Origin: Torreya grandis
Taxonomy: Eukaryota > Streptophyta > Pinopsida > Cupressales > Taxaceae
DNA length: 64,000 nucleotides
Direction: 5' to 3'
Assembly: GCA_037957365.1 (NCBI GenBank)
Contig: JARHVA010004808.1
Coordinates: forward strand, 1,364,827 to 1,428,826
In this document: piece by piece, positions 1 through 13,839 of the stretch
Numbering within the stretch: the stretch's first letter is position 1
Layout of the letters: each line of letters starts with the position of its first letter
Position numbers and translations under genes: made by a program
Notes under the pieces: generated by a model
The model's database searches: none
What the model was told of the DNA's origin: nothing
What the model saw: only the letters and a program-made list of their open reading frames with translations

Positions 1-124
1 TGCTTATTTATGTACACATTATGTATATCTCACATATATACACACACAATTTTATTTTTATAAACATTATATAAAATTAAATCAAATCAAATGATATTAA
101 ATTTCTTTCTTTTAATAGAAACAA

Positions 125-215
125 ATAATACATTAAGGATGGTGGGTCGAACCCTAGCACACCCCTGACTTGCCCTTATAAGCTATAAGTTGGCTATGGA
201 AATAAATGGTCATGC
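125..215 (-). mobile_element. possible tRNA-derived SINE fragment
   Basis: Read on the minus strand, positions 144-153 give GGTTCGACCC, an excellent RNA polymerase III B-box. It is preceded by 'GGGCAAGTCAGGGG', which vaguely resembles an A-box. The spacing between the two (about 20 nt) is shorter than the usual 30-40 nt, so part may be deleted, or the match may be chance. No poly(A/T) tail or target duplication was recognised. This call is tentative. Confidence 0.3.
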
Positions 216-235
216 TATCCCATCTTAGTGTAGTC

Positions 236-380
236 TATGATTGGCCTTTGGAAAACCACTTTTATATATTTTTTATTTTTATTAATATAAAATTTACTTC
301 ATTTTATATATATATTTATATATATGGTTAGCCTTTGGACAACCACTTTTATATATTTTTTATTTTTATTGATATAAAAT
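236..380 (+). repeat. two-copy direct repeat, ~88 bp period
   Basis: The segment at about 236-300 recurs at about 324-380. Both copies contain 'cctttgga' plus 'aaccacttttatatatttt' and a T/A-rich tail ending in 'atataaaatt'. The second copy runs directly into the TC/TA microsatellite, which probably grew from its tail. Confidence 0.7.

Positions 381-443
<63 letters not shown>
381..443. repeat. compound microsatellite (TC)n(TA)n
   Basis: An uninterrupted TC dinucleotide run starts at 381 and switches to TA near 407, ending at 443. It is a simple repeat without coding content. Confidence 0.95.
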
Positions 444-445
<2 letters not shown>

Positions 446-518
446 TTTATACAAATGTATACACATATGGAATGATACTAAATATATTATATGTATAATA
501 TATTTGTGTGTGTGTTTT

Positions 519-3500
519 TATTTATAATATTATGTATAAAATAGCTTAATAATCAATTTAAAGCTCATATTATATTTTATAACTAAGAAAGGTTCCACAA
601 CTAGATTTGTATAACTTATCCACTAGTTACATAATGTAAAAGGCTACTCTAGCCAATTAATTATACAATTACCTTTTAATATATTTTTATAATCAATAAA
701 TTAAATAAAAGGAGTTCATTATCTTTTCCAATATATATTTTGTTTCAAATTCAAACAGATTATTCCATTTTCATTTATTACATTTTTCTAAGTGAAATGC
801 ATGATAAATATCTAATTAGCCACTCAAAAAAAAATTATTTATATGATTCATTAAATTATGTATATAATTTTTTTTTTAATTATAAATAAAACATATTGTT
901 AAAAAAATATAAATATAAAATTAAAACACTTTAAATGATAAGTGATAATCATAAGAGAAATATGAACAAACTTTATTTCCATTATTTCATGTAATCTATG
1001 TTTCACATTTTCAAAAAAATTAATTACTTATACATTACCCTTTCCATTATATTCACACATCACCCTCAATATTTTTGATTTTATGATAAGATAACCAAAA
1101 ATAATAATATTAATTTTTCTTTATCATACATTACACTTTTAATGAACTATTTTCCTACCTTCTTTTAAGCACTATCTAATCCCCAAGCCTAAATGCAGAC
1201 TCAGCCAATCACTAAAATAAAAAACTTGGGAGTTATAACCAATGAGGTTTTAAATATAACCACAACACACAAAACACTCATTATAATCATAAAATTTTAA
1301 ATTTGTATAAAAAATGAAAAAAATGACTAATAATATATGTGCAATATTAAAATTACATACCAATCATAATTTTTTTTTAAAAATATATGTATATGATCAA
1401 ATAAACTATGTGTGAAGTCATATACTTTTTTTTTATTAAAACCCTGAATGATTACATAGATTAGGTGGAAATAATGCTTCTTTGGCTTAGGTGCCAAGGA
1501 TTAAGGGGTATTCATTCTACCAAATTCTCTTGGGGCACAATCCCAGCCTCATCCCTTTTTTGTATCTCCTAGAATTTGAATCTTAGTGGATGGCTAAGCA
1601 ACACCTTTTACACCATCATCCTCACTATTAAACTACAACCAACTTGATAAAGCATATACGATAAAGTAATTTATATAATAATTTACACATAAAGTACCCT
1701 AATAATCATTTTAAATACCATATTATATTTTAACTAAGAAAAGTTCCACAACTAGATTTGTACCACCTATCCACTAGTTACATGATGTAAAAGGTTACTC
1801 TAGCCAACTAATTATACAATTACCTTTTAATATATTTTTATAATCAATAACGTAAATAAAAGGAACTCATTATATTTTACAATATGATTTTTGTTTCAAA
1901 TTCAAATAGATTATTCCATTTTCATTTCTTACATTTTTCTAAGTGAAATGCATGATAAATATCTAATCAGCCACTCAACACAAAATTATTTATATGATTC
2001 ATTAAAGTATGTATGTAATACTTTTTTTTTTGCTATAAATAAACATATTATTAAAAAAATATAAATATAAAATGAAAACATTTTTAAATTTTAAGTGATA
2101 ATCATGAGAGAAAGATGAACAAACTTTATTTCCATTATTTCATGTAATCTATTTCTCAAATTTTCAAAAAATTTAATTACTTATACATTACCCTTTCCAT
2201 TATATTCACACATCACCCTAAATAATTTTTATCTTATGATAAGATAACCAAAAAATAATAATATTAATTTTTATTACTCATACATTACAATTTTAATGAA
2301 TTATTTTCATACCTTTTTAAGCACTACCTAATCCCCAAGCCTAAATGCAAAATTAACCATTCACTAAAACAAAAATCTTGGGAGTTATAACCAATGAGGT
2401 TTTAAATATAACCACAACACACAAAACACTCATTATAATCATAAAAGTTTAAAGTTTGTGTACAAAATGAAAAAATTGACTAATAATATATGTGCAATGT
2501 TAAAATTGCATACCAATCATAATTTTTTTTTTAAATATATGTATATGATCAAATAAATTATGTGTGAAGTCATATAATTTTTATTTATTAAAACCCTTAA
2601 TGATTACATAGATTATGTGGAAATAATGCTTCTTTGGCTTAGATCCAAGGACTAAGGGGTATTCATTCTACCAAATTTGCTTGGGGCATGATCCCAGCTT
2701 CATCACTTTTTTGTATCTCCTAGAATTTGAATATTAGTGGATGGCTAAACAATACCTTTTAAACCATCATCCTCAATATTAAAGTACAACCCACTTGATA
2801 AGTCATATACCATAAAGTACTTTATATAATAATTTATGTAAAAAGTACCCTAATAATCATTTTAAAGATCATATTATATTTTATAACTAAAGAAGGTTCC
2901 ACAACTAAATTTGTACCACCTATTCACTAGTTACATAATGTAAAAGGCTACTCTAGCCAACTAATTATACAATTACCTTTTAATATATTTTTATAATCAA
3001 TAAAGTAAATAAAAGCAGCTCATTATATTTTACAATATACTTTTTGTTTCAAATTCAAATAGATTATTCCATTTTCATTTCTTACATTTTTCTAAGTGAG
3101 ATGCATGATAAATATCTAATCACCCACTCAACACAAAATTATTTTTATGATTCATTTAAGTATGTATATATTATTTTTTTACTATAAATAAAACATATTA
3201 TTAAAAAAATATAAATATAAAATGAAAACCTTTTAAATTATAAGTGATATTCTTAAGAGAAAAATGAACAAACTTTATTTCCATTATTTCATGTAATCTA
3301 TTTCTCACATTTTCAAAAAATTTAATTACTTATACATTACCCTTTCAATTATATTCACACATCACCTTCAATATTTTTTTTTTTTAATGATAAGATAACC
3401 AAAAAATAATAATATTAATTTTTCTTGCTCATACATTACGCTTTTAATGAATTATTTTCCTACCTTCTTTTAAACACTATCTAATCCCCAAGCCTAAATA

Positions 3501-4813
3501 CAGAATTAGCCAATCACTAAAACAAAAATCTTGGGAGTTATAACCAATGAGGTTTTAAGTATAAACACAACACATAAAACACTCATTATAATCATAAAAG
3601 TTTAAAGTTTGTGTACAAAATGCAAAAAATGACTAATAATATATGTGCAATGTTAAAAGTGCATACCAATCATAATTTTTTATAAAAATATATGTATATG
3701 ATCAAATAAACTATCTGTGAAGTCATATACTTTTTTTATTAAAACCTTCAATGATTACATACATTAGGAGGAAAGAATTTTTTAAGTGCCAAGGACTAAG
3801 GGGTATTCATTTTACCAAATTTTCTTGGGGCACGATTTCAGCCTCATCCCTTTTTTGTATCTCCTAGAATTTGAATCTTAGTGGATGGCTAAGCAACACC
3901 TTTTACACTATCATCCTCACTATTAAACTACAACCCACTTGATAAGGCATATACCATAAATTAATTTATATAATAATTTATGTATAAATTACCCTAATAA
4001 TCATTTTAAATACCATATTATATTTTATAACTACGAAAGGTTCCACAACTAGATTTGTACCACATATCTACTAGTTACATGATGTAAAAGGCTACTCTAG
4101 CCAACTAATTATACAATTACCTTTAAAAATATTTTTATAATCAATAAAGTAAATAAAAGGAGCTCATTATCTTTTACAATATACTTTTTGTTTGAAATTC
4201 AAATAGATTATTCCATTTTCATTTCTTACATTTTTATAAGTGAAATGCATGATAAATATCTAATCAGCCACTCAACAAAAAATTATTTATATGATTCATT
4301 AAAGTATGTATACAATATTTTTTTCATTATAAATAAAATATATTATTAAAAAAATATAAATATAAAATGAAAACATTTTAAATGATAAGTGATAATCATA
4401 AGAGAAAAATGAACAAACTTTATTTCCATTATTTCATGTAATCTATTTCTCACATTTTCAAAAAATTTAATTATTTATACATTACCCTTTCCATTATATT
4501 CACACATCACCCTCAATATTTTTGATGTTATGATAAGATAACCAAAAAATAATAATATTAATTTTTCTTGCTCATACATTACACTTTTAATGAATTATTT
4601 TCATACCTTCTTTTAAACACTATCTAATCCCCAAGCCTAAATGCAGAATTAGCCAATTACTAAAAAAAAAAAATCTTGGGAGTTATAACCAATGAGGTTT
4701 TAAATATAACCGCAACACACAAAACACTTATTATAATCATAAAAGTTTAAATTTTGTGTACAAAATGTAAAAAATGACCAATAATATATGTGCAATGTTA
4801 AAATTTCATACCA

Positions 4814-4882
<69 letters not shown>

Positions 4883-7465
4883 GTATGTATAGTATCAAAT
4901 AAACTATGTGTGAAGTCATATAATTTTTTTATTTATTAAAACCCTGAATGATTACATAGATTAGGTGGAAATAATGCTTCTTTAGCTTAGGTGCCAAGGA
5001 CTAAGGGATATTCATTCTACCAAATTTGCCTGGGACACGATCCCAGCCTCATCACTTTTTTGTATCTCCTAGAATTTGGATCTTAGTGGATGGCTAAGCA
5101 ACACCTTTTACACCATCATCCTCACTATTAAACTACAACCCACTTGATAAGGCATATACTATAAAGTAATTTATATAATAATTTATGTATAAAGTACCCT
5201 AATAATCATTTTAAAGACCATATTATATTTTATAACTAAAAAAGGTTCCACAACTAGATTTGTACCACCTATCCACTAGTTACATGATGTAAAAGGCTAC
5301 TCTAGCCAACTAATTATACAATTACCTTTTAATATATTTTTATAATCAATAAGGTAAATAAAAGGAGCTCATTATATTTTACAATATACTTTTTGTTTCA
5401 AATTCAAATAGATTATTCCATTTTCATTTCTTACATTTTTATAAGTGAAATGCATGATAAATATCTAATCATCCACTCAATACAAAATTATTTATATGAT
5501 TAATTAAAGTATGTATATAATATTTTTTTTCTATAAATAAAACATATTGTTAAAAAAATATAAATATAAAATGAAAACAGTTTAAATGATAAGTGATAAT
5601 CATAAGAGAAAGATGAACAAACTTTATTTCCATTTTTTCATGTAATCGATTTCTCACATTTTCAAAAAAATTAATTACTTATACATTACCCTTTCCATTA
5701 TATTCACACATCACCCTAAATATTTTTGATTTTATGATAAGATAACCAAAAATAATAATATTAATTTTTCTTGCTCATACATTAAAATTTTAATGAATTA
5801 TTTTCCTACCTTCTTTTAAGCACTATCTAATCCCCAAGGTTAAATGCATAATTAGCCAATCACTAAAACAAAAATATTGGGAGTTATAACCGTTGAGGTT
5901 TTAAATATAACCACAACACACAAAACACTCATAATCATAAAAGTTTAAATTTTGTGTACAAAATGCAAAAAATGACTAATAATATATGTGCAATGTTAAA
6001 ATTGCATACCAATCATAATTTTTTTTTATAAATATATGTATATGATCAAATAAACTGTGTGAAGTCATATACTTTTTTTTAAAAATTAAAACCCTAAATG
6101 ATTACATAGTTTAAGTGGAAATAATGCTTATTTTTCTTAGGTTCCAAGAACTAAGGGGTATTCATTCTACCAAATTTGCCTGGGGCATGATCCCAGCCTC
6201 ATCCCTTTTTTGTATCTCCTAGAATTTGAATCTTAGTGGATGACTAAGCTACACCTTTTACACCATCATCCTCACTATTAAACTACAACCCACTTGATAA
6301 GGCATATACCATAAAGTACTTTATTTAATAATTTATGTATAAAGTACCCTAATAATAATTTTAAATACCATATTATATTTTATAACTACGAAAGGTTCCA
6401 CAACTAGATTTGTACCACCTATCCACTAGTTACATGATGTAAAAGGCTACTCTAGCCAACTAATTATACAATTACCTTTTAATATATTTTCATAATCAAT
6501 AAAGTAAATAAAAGGAGCTCATTATCTTTTAAAATATACTTTTTGTTTGAAATTCAAATAGATTATTCCATTTTCATTTCTTACATTTTTATAAGTGAAA
6601 TGCATGATAAATATCTAATCAGCCACTCAACACAAAATTATTTATATGATTCATTAAAGTATGTATATAATATTTTTTTATCTATAAATAAAACATATTG
6701 TTAAAAAAATATAAATATAAAATAAAAACATTTTAAATGATAAGTGATAATCATAAGAGAAAAATGAACAAACTTTATTTCCATTATTTCATGTAATCTA
6801 TTTCTCATATTTTCAAAAAAATTAATTACTTATACATTACCCTTTCCATTATATTCACACATCACCCTCAATATTTTTGATTTTATGATAAGATAACCAA
6901 AAAATAATAATATTAATTTTTCTTTCTCATACATTACACTTTTAAAGAATTATTTTCCTACCTTCTTTTAAACACTATCTAATCCCCAAGCCTAAATGTA
7001 GAATTAGACAATCACTAAAAGAAAAATCTTGGGAGTTATAATCAATGAGGTTTTAAATATAGCCACAACACACAAAACACTCATTATAATCATAAAAGTT
7101 TAAATTGTGTACAAAATGCAAAAAATGACTAATAATATATGTGCAATGTTAAAATTGTATACCAAACATTTTTTTTTTCAAAAATATATGTATATGACCA
7201 AATAAACTATGTGTGAAGTCATATACTTTTTTATTTATTAAAACCCTGAATTATTACATATATTAGGTGGAAATAATGCTTCTTTGGCTTAGGTGCCAAG
7301 GACTAAGGGGTATTTATTATGCGAAATTTGCCTAGGGCACAATCCCGGCCTCATCCCTTTTTTATATCTCCTAGAATTCAAATCCTAATGGATGGCTAAG
7401 CAACACCTTTTACACCATCATCCTCACTATTAGACTACAACCCATTTGATAAGGCATATACTTTT
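519..7465. repeat. tandem array, six copies of a ~1.15 kb unit
   Basis: One long AT-rich unit is repeated head to tail. Using the shared string 'ggttccacaac' as a ruler (one mismatch in copy 2), copies are anchored at 591, about 1742, 2895, 4039, 5244 and 6394. The period is therefore about 1150 bp, with one longer step of about 1205 bp caused by an AT/GTAT microsatellite expansion near 4817. Each unit contains a less AT-rich block of about 130 bp ('ctaaggggtattcattctac' through 'gtggatggctaagcaacacc') and a block with CCAAT-type words ('gggagttataaccaatgagg'). The copies look roughly 90% alike by eye. No reading frame persists across copies, so this is satellite-like DNA and not a gene family. 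The last copy stops near 7465 ('ggcatatac'), at the same phase as the internal junctions. What created the unit, perhaps part of an LTR or a Helitron, is not recognisable. Confidence 0.93.
4817..4890. repeat. microsatellite (AT)n(GTAT)n in one array unit
   Basis: A pure AT run followed by GTAT steps replaces the poly(T) tract found at the same phase in the other array units. It accounts for the longer spacing between the fourth and fifth units. Confidence 0.93.
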
Positions 7466-10061
7466 TGATATCATTATTATTCTTAACATAACACTAATGA
7501 ATAAATTTTACTTGTGATTACTCCCAATAGAAATATTTTCAAGCATAAGTAAGCATGAGATTTGAAAACTGATGTCATTCATCAATAAAAAAATTTAATA
7601 CACCTAACATAATAATTTCAAGTTCCATAATTTTAAAATATTAAATACAATAAATGTAAGTACATATTCTAAGATGGATTATTTAATCATTTCATAATAT
7701 TTGAGTGGTAAACTAATAAATACAAGTAATAAATTTGAGTGGTGGGTATAAATTCATTACAAATAATGTTTAAAAATATGTGAATGAGATGGAAAGATAA
7801 CACTTTAGGTTATTCAATTATCATACTAATAATATAAAGTCTATTTTATTTTTTATAGAGTTTAGGGTTTGTGTTCTGTTTAATTTTTTACACAGTATTA
7901 AAGATATATAAAGGAGTCATACTTGATGTTTTTCTAGTTCTTGAAGAGAAGGAGAATTGGTAGCATAAAACATCTAAGTGATAGGTAAGGATATATTTGA
8001 GTTTAATTTTTAAACAAATTATTTTCAATTTTTGAATTATTGTAATCAAATAAGACCACAAAAATAGCTGCCTAAGTGTGTTCTAAGGTGATTTTAGTGT
8101 TATTATGGTTTTAAGGCAACTCTATCTCTATATCCATCTCCATCTCTGTCTCTTGCAACCATAGTTAATAGAAATTTATATAGTTATGTCTCTTGTCCTT
8201 AAATAATTTATAAATTTATTACCAATATTAATATTTTTATAATCTTGTGAGTTATATTATATGCAATTACAAAGGGAAAGGTGAGAAATGGTTCTAAAAT
8301 AATTCACATGTTTTTGGGAACTCCCATGCAAAAAAATGTAGGTGTTCACTAAATTAAATTTTCATAGAATTTTTTTTATAAATATTTTACTTATATATAG
8401 TAATCAATACTTGATAATGTCCACTAGGGCTCCTTAGAGTCTAGCCCAATGTCAAACTAAAATTCGTGAGACCTAGTTTCCTAATAAAACTTTAAGTGCA
8501 TAGTGAAGGTCTATAAGATTTAGGGTCAAGTGTATATTGAATATTTACATGATTTTTATAATAGTTTAGTGTTATTTTAGATTTATTATAAATATACATA
8601 ATTTCATTTCATAATCTTTAATAAAGTTTCATTATTTTCCAGTGTTACAAAGTATGATAGATAAAATCACATTTGCCTAATATCATAGTGTTTTATAAAA
8701 ATTTGGATTGAGTATTAATATAATTTAAAAAAATAGTTAAGTAAATTATAATTTATAATATTTACAATAAATACACATGGATGATTTACAATTTACTATT
8801 TTTAAAGATGTGCGAAAAGGGAAAATTACTAAAAAGTAAATGAATTAGGCAGCATTCAAGTTTTTAGGATTCAATAGTGACCTTAAGATTGTGAGAAGTT
8901 GTTGTCTATCAGGATCAGGGCTTCACATTAACTTGGAAAAAATCCAAACTATTTGAACTTGACCAACCTACATTAATGTCTATAAGGTGTGACTTCATCT
9001 TTTAATATTTTCTCCTCCATGTAAATTTTGATAGGTGCACCTTTACATATAGAAATTGTGTATGTATGTAGATATATTCACTTCATTGCATGAGCCATTA
9101 TATGCCTTATTATTCACTTAAAACCCTATCTCAATGATAAGAGGTAATAAATGTTGTAAATGGTGGTAATGAGAAAGGGAATGAGGTTGTGATTGAAATC
9201 AACACCCTATATGTTGAATGCTACCTACATACCAATACTCCAAACAAGGATCAAACTCCACATAGTTATACCAGTATATAGTGGTGTGTGTATAATATTG
9301 GTGAAATTTTATATGCTAGTGCAATCTTGGTGTGATTATATGCTTGAAACTATTACTTGTGACCTTATTGTTGTATACCAACTCAAGATTTTTGGGTTGT
9401 GTGGACTCATAATTGGAAGGAATAGGTAATTTCCTCTCAATGTGTAGTTAGATAATATATAGTATTTGTAATAGTGAAAGCCTTATTACCCTATAATGAA
9501 CAAATGGGTATACAATGTGCTTATATAGTGGGATTTCTAGGATTTTCTTAAATTGGTCTTATGAAATGTGTGGAATGACCCATTAACATGATTTTGAATT
9601 TGGGAAATTAGTAATTAATTGGTGGAAGGATGAAACTGATGGATTCAAACATGATTGGTTTGTGAGATTTCCCTAAAGGAGTGGTTTTACCTGAGGAATA
9701 GAGATAGCTAAACATGAAGATGAATTAGTCATGTAATCAATCTAGGATACTTGTAATGAGAAATATGAGCATTTAGTATCAAATTTTTCTCAAGATAGAG
9801 ATTCATCCACATAAAAATAGAGGAATAAAGATTTAAAATTATATTAATCATAGGTTATATGTGCATAAGGAGTGGTCACAAGTGTTATGATTTAGTATTA
9901 AATTTTAATTTTAGTGTCTACACATACAAATTATTCTAGTGATATTCTAGTTAGGTGATATGTCTTTAATTGACCTATGGGACTATATGTTGTTGATATT
10001 TTTTCATTTAAATATAGAGAGGTGGGTGTTATATTATTGGAAATTAACTCACTAATTTTTA
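7466..10061. other. no gene recognised between array and LTR
   Basis: AT-rich sequence with only short open frames. The longest one I considered, 9193-9429 on the plus strand, has no recognisable domain and unremarkable composition. A promoter-like module sits at 7859-7916. Otherwise I see nothing I can name. It may be very old transposon debris. Confidence 0.5.
7859..7916 (+). promoter_or_regulatory. promoter-like module: telo-box and TATA box
   Basis: The word 'tttagggttt' at 7861-7870 contains a telo-box (AAACCCTA on the opposite strand), known upstream of many plant housekeeping genes. About 35 bp later 'gatatataaagg' is a good plant TATA box. The expected start site is followed by a purine-rich leader and 'gatag|gtaagg' near 7980, which would pass as a 5' splice donor. 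No downstream exon can be recognised, so this may be a gene-promoter scrap, an LTR promoter or chance. Confidence 0.25.
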
Positions 10062-11730
10062 TGTACATGACCTCTTTATGTTTGGTTGAGATAATTGATA
10101 AATGGATATAAATATTATTGGTTTAGTAATTGAGTTGGATATTATGATGTGGTTAAGGGTTATGCATTAGAAGAGGTGTAGGAATAAATTGGTCGAGTGG
10201 AGTGAAAATATGGCATTTTGGATGACAAGTGATAAATTATGCTCATGGGAATGCCAAAATAATTCACATGCATTAAATTTTTCATAGATAGCATCATATT
10301 GAGAGGAGATAATAATAATAACCCTTAGTGTGAATAATGATGAGGTATTAGAGTTATTGGTCAATTCTCAACTCAAAGAATGGGGAAAACCTGAGTTGTA
10401 AAACCCTAGTAAATTAGCTAACATGATGGGGCTAAATATGGCCATGCAATGTCATACAAAAATTAAATGAAAATAGGATAATGCTAGTCCCAAGGAAAAA
10501 GGAAAAATAAAGTAAAAGGTTCACACTTAAAGGTTGTAGAAATATTAAACTATGATGCAAAAGTATATTATTATGGCTGCGAGTGATATCAAGTGAGCTT
10601 ATTTATATAAAGAATCAAGATGGATAATTATAAGGTTTGGGAGTGGGGTAGAATGGAAAATATCTTAATTTATGATTCAATGTCTCCTTCAAAGATACAT
10701 TTTAGAATGGGAGCTGGTACTCTACAAAATAAACTAACCCTATAGAGGTAAGGGTACACAGAGAACATCATAAAATGGTGGGATGAGGTGGGTTTGAAAT
10801 GTATTAATTGTATATATTATTTTTTATGTGTATGTGAATGTTTAATCGATATTTTTAAGGAAGTGATATCAAAGTTTTGGTATTCATTCTTGTTTGGAGG
10901 AGGTTTGATTTGACTTGTTTTTTTAATGTTTCTGAGAGGTTTTTAAAAATTTAAATGGAAACAAACTACTTGCTGAAATAAAAGTACTTGTTTAAATAAA
11001 TTAAAGGCTAGAAATGAAAGGAAATATTCTCTTTTTCTCTTGTTATTATTTTCAAAGTTTTCAACAAATGTAATTCTTAAAACTGAAATTTAAAATGAAA
11101 TATGCAAGTGCATATTTTAATTTTTCCTAGTTTGGGAAATGAGAGTTTTACCTAAATGTACTAAATTAAATGATTATGTGTGTGTGTGCGTGCATATGTG
11201 TGTATGTGTGTGCGTGCATGAAAATAAGTGAAATATAATATGTAATTAAATTTTCAAATGAAAATGTAAATTTAATCAAAAAAATTAGGTTGGTTTGCTA
11301 AGCACAACTCCTAAGTATTCATCAATTATTTCACGAATGCAAGCTAGAATCCTAGTTTTAGGATTTTTTAAAGATAAATGAGTTGATATTAAACAAATAA
11401 AAACTAAAAAAATTGCTTTTATGATTTGAAAAACCTTATTTTATTGTGCAAATGATTAAAGTCAGCTCTAAGATGTAAGTTTTCTTTTGTCTAGGTTTTC
11501 TAGTTTTTGTGGTGTATGTGTGGGTATTTGTTTATAAGTGTAATTTTTTTATAAAATTGAAAATGAAATGTCTTGATTAGATGTACCTATTATTTTTATT
11601 CAACTAAATTTTCCTAGATCTATTGCAAGTGATACTATTGTTTTATATTTTAATATGTTTATGAAACAAAAGAAAATAAAACTATTATTTTCTATGTAAG
11701 AGAGTGAAAGAGAAGTTGATATACATATAC

Positions 11731-12041
<311 letters not shown>

Positions 12042-12672
12042 TTAGATAATTATAATATAATATAAATCTAAATAAACTAATATAATAATAAAATTTTACA
12101 ATATTAAAATAAAATAAAACCTTGACTCGATCAAAGTTGAGACCAACTAAAGGTAAATAAATTATTGCTGATGAATCCATGATCTTTAAGTAGATAACTA
12201 TTTTTTCTCTATGTAGACCTTATAAAATATTTGATAGGAGAAATGATAAATAAATAGAAGAAAATAAACACAAATATAAAGAATAAATTCGACTAAATGT
12301 GGTTGGAATGAATGTAGATTGAGGAAAATATTCTTAAAAAAAACACAAGCATATGGGCTATGGCTATAAAACATTATAAGCTTCAATCACACTTACCAAA
12401 TCCATATATGAAATTACTTAAAAAGTGAAATACTTTTAATAATGAATGAGGAGTTTTAACTTGGATTTAGCTTTAATTTTATTGTAATTTTGATCGATTT
12501 AACTTTGAGATTAAGGAGGTTGAAAAAAACAAGACAAAGAGTGAACTAGGTAGTTAAGGAAGTGACTCAAGAAAAAGCAATAAAAAATGCAATTTAAACC
12601 AAGAAAAATGTGTGAAAATTGAAGTCTCAAGTAATAATTTTAAAAATAGATCATATATGATGAAACCATCAC

Positions 12673-12682
12673 CCTATATAGG
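12673..12682 (-). promoter_or_regulatory. TATA box of the gypsy 3' LTR
   Basis: The minus strand reads CACCTATATAGGG here. The matching place in the other LTR (27410-27401) reads CACCTATATAAGG, so the box is conserved in a diverged region. It lies about 300 bp inside the minus-strand LTR start. Confidence 0.6.
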
Positions 12683-12980
12683 TGGAATAAACATAACCAC
12701 AATTGTTGATGGAATTACTATGGGAATTACATTTCCATGAAAATTTAGGAAATCACCATAGGGGTTTCATTTTCATCACGGTGGTTTCATCACAAAGGAT
12801 TTTTTTAAATCAATATACTTATAAAAATGAAAATTTGAGGTTTGAAAAGGAAAATAACGGATTAAAATACTATAAAAATAGAGAGATATAAGTCTTAGAA
12901 TATTTCAGTAGAGATCATTGCATCATCATCAGATTTATCTCAAAATGTTGTATCTAGTAAATTTGGGTGTGTATATATCA

Positions 12981-12996
12981 CCCCACTAGGGAAACT
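12981..12996 (-). other. polypurine-like tract next to the 3' LTR
   Basis: Reading the minus strand toward the LTR start, the sequence is ...TTTCCCTAGTGGGG followed by TGATATATAC. The AGTGGGG stretch is where a polypurine tract is expected, but it is short and interrupted by pyrimidines. Confidence 0.35.
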
Positions 12997-13187
12997 CCTT
13001 TGTTATGAGTTAGTGAGGGTATTTTAAGGAGTAGTGGTGTACCATAAGGAAAATGAGGGTTAAGAAACTTACCTTACTTACCTATGTAGTGTACCAAATC
13101 CAATCAAGATACCCTCATGACCTAAGAGTAGAAAATGAGAATCAATTGTCGTTTTACAAAAGAGAAAAAAATACACTAATTAATCAA

Positions 13188-13210
13188 ATATATATATATA
13201 TATATATATC
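13188..13210. repeat. (TA)n microsatellite
   Basis: A short pure TA run in the untranslated part of the gypsy element between the antisense remnant and the 3' LTR. Confidence 0.9.
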
Positions 13211-13839
13211 ATGTGTACATGGTTGATATTACTACTTGAGTCATCTTGTTAGAGGATGTCGACCTACAAAACCAAAATGATAAACAACATACCTTGAAAT
13301 GATGCTATGGAAAATAAAAATATAAAAAATGTTAGCATTTGAAATGTTTTGGGCTAGTTAGGTATTAAATACATTATAAAATATGAGGAAAAGAAACATT
13401 TGAAAGAAAATTATAAAAATGGAAAATTTTCAAAACATAATAGCTAGTAAAATAAACTATTTAATTGAAAATTTATTAAAAATAGAAGTCATTTATGCAT
13501 TTGAGGTTTGATAATTTTTGGGCTTTACTTCCCTTATGATGGATTTTCATAGGGGAGCACTCGAATTAACAAGCATGAGCAAAGGATGGCCAACAAAGAA
13601 GTAACAATAAGAACATGGTAAGGATAAGTAAATTTTACTAACTTTTGTAATTTTCCTATAATTTTGAATATTTACTTCATTTGAAGATATTAAAATCTGA
13701 CTAGATTATGGGAATTTGGGTTTAGATGAGGCCGACTAGCAGAAGTGTTAGTGTCATCAAGGAAATTTTGGCCTTTGTAGATCTATGGTAATATTTCTAT
13801 CACTGATGGTTACATGCCTGTCAACAAAGATTTCATAAA

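Larger units (their letters stand above)
1..518. other. AT-rich left flank, no gene
   Basis: No coding signal is visible. The stretch holds a possible SINE scrap (about 125-215), two copies of a short segment beginning near 236 and 324 (both run 'gcctttgga.aaccacttt' followed by a T/A-rich tail, about 88 bp apart), and a (TC)n(TA)n microsatellite at 381-443. The array that follows starts by homology at about 519. Confidence 0.6.

Noticed and set aside
519..7465. Regularly repeated units considered as a CRISPR-like or gene-cluster array
   Set aside because: Units of 1.15 kb without short repeats or unique spacers, and without a conserved reading frame; it is plain tandem repeat DNA.
10167..10364. 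65-aa minus-strand frame with a similar frame at 21836-22036
   Set aside because: The pair looks conserved only because both lie in the two LTRs of one element; the frames differ in sequence and carry no domain.
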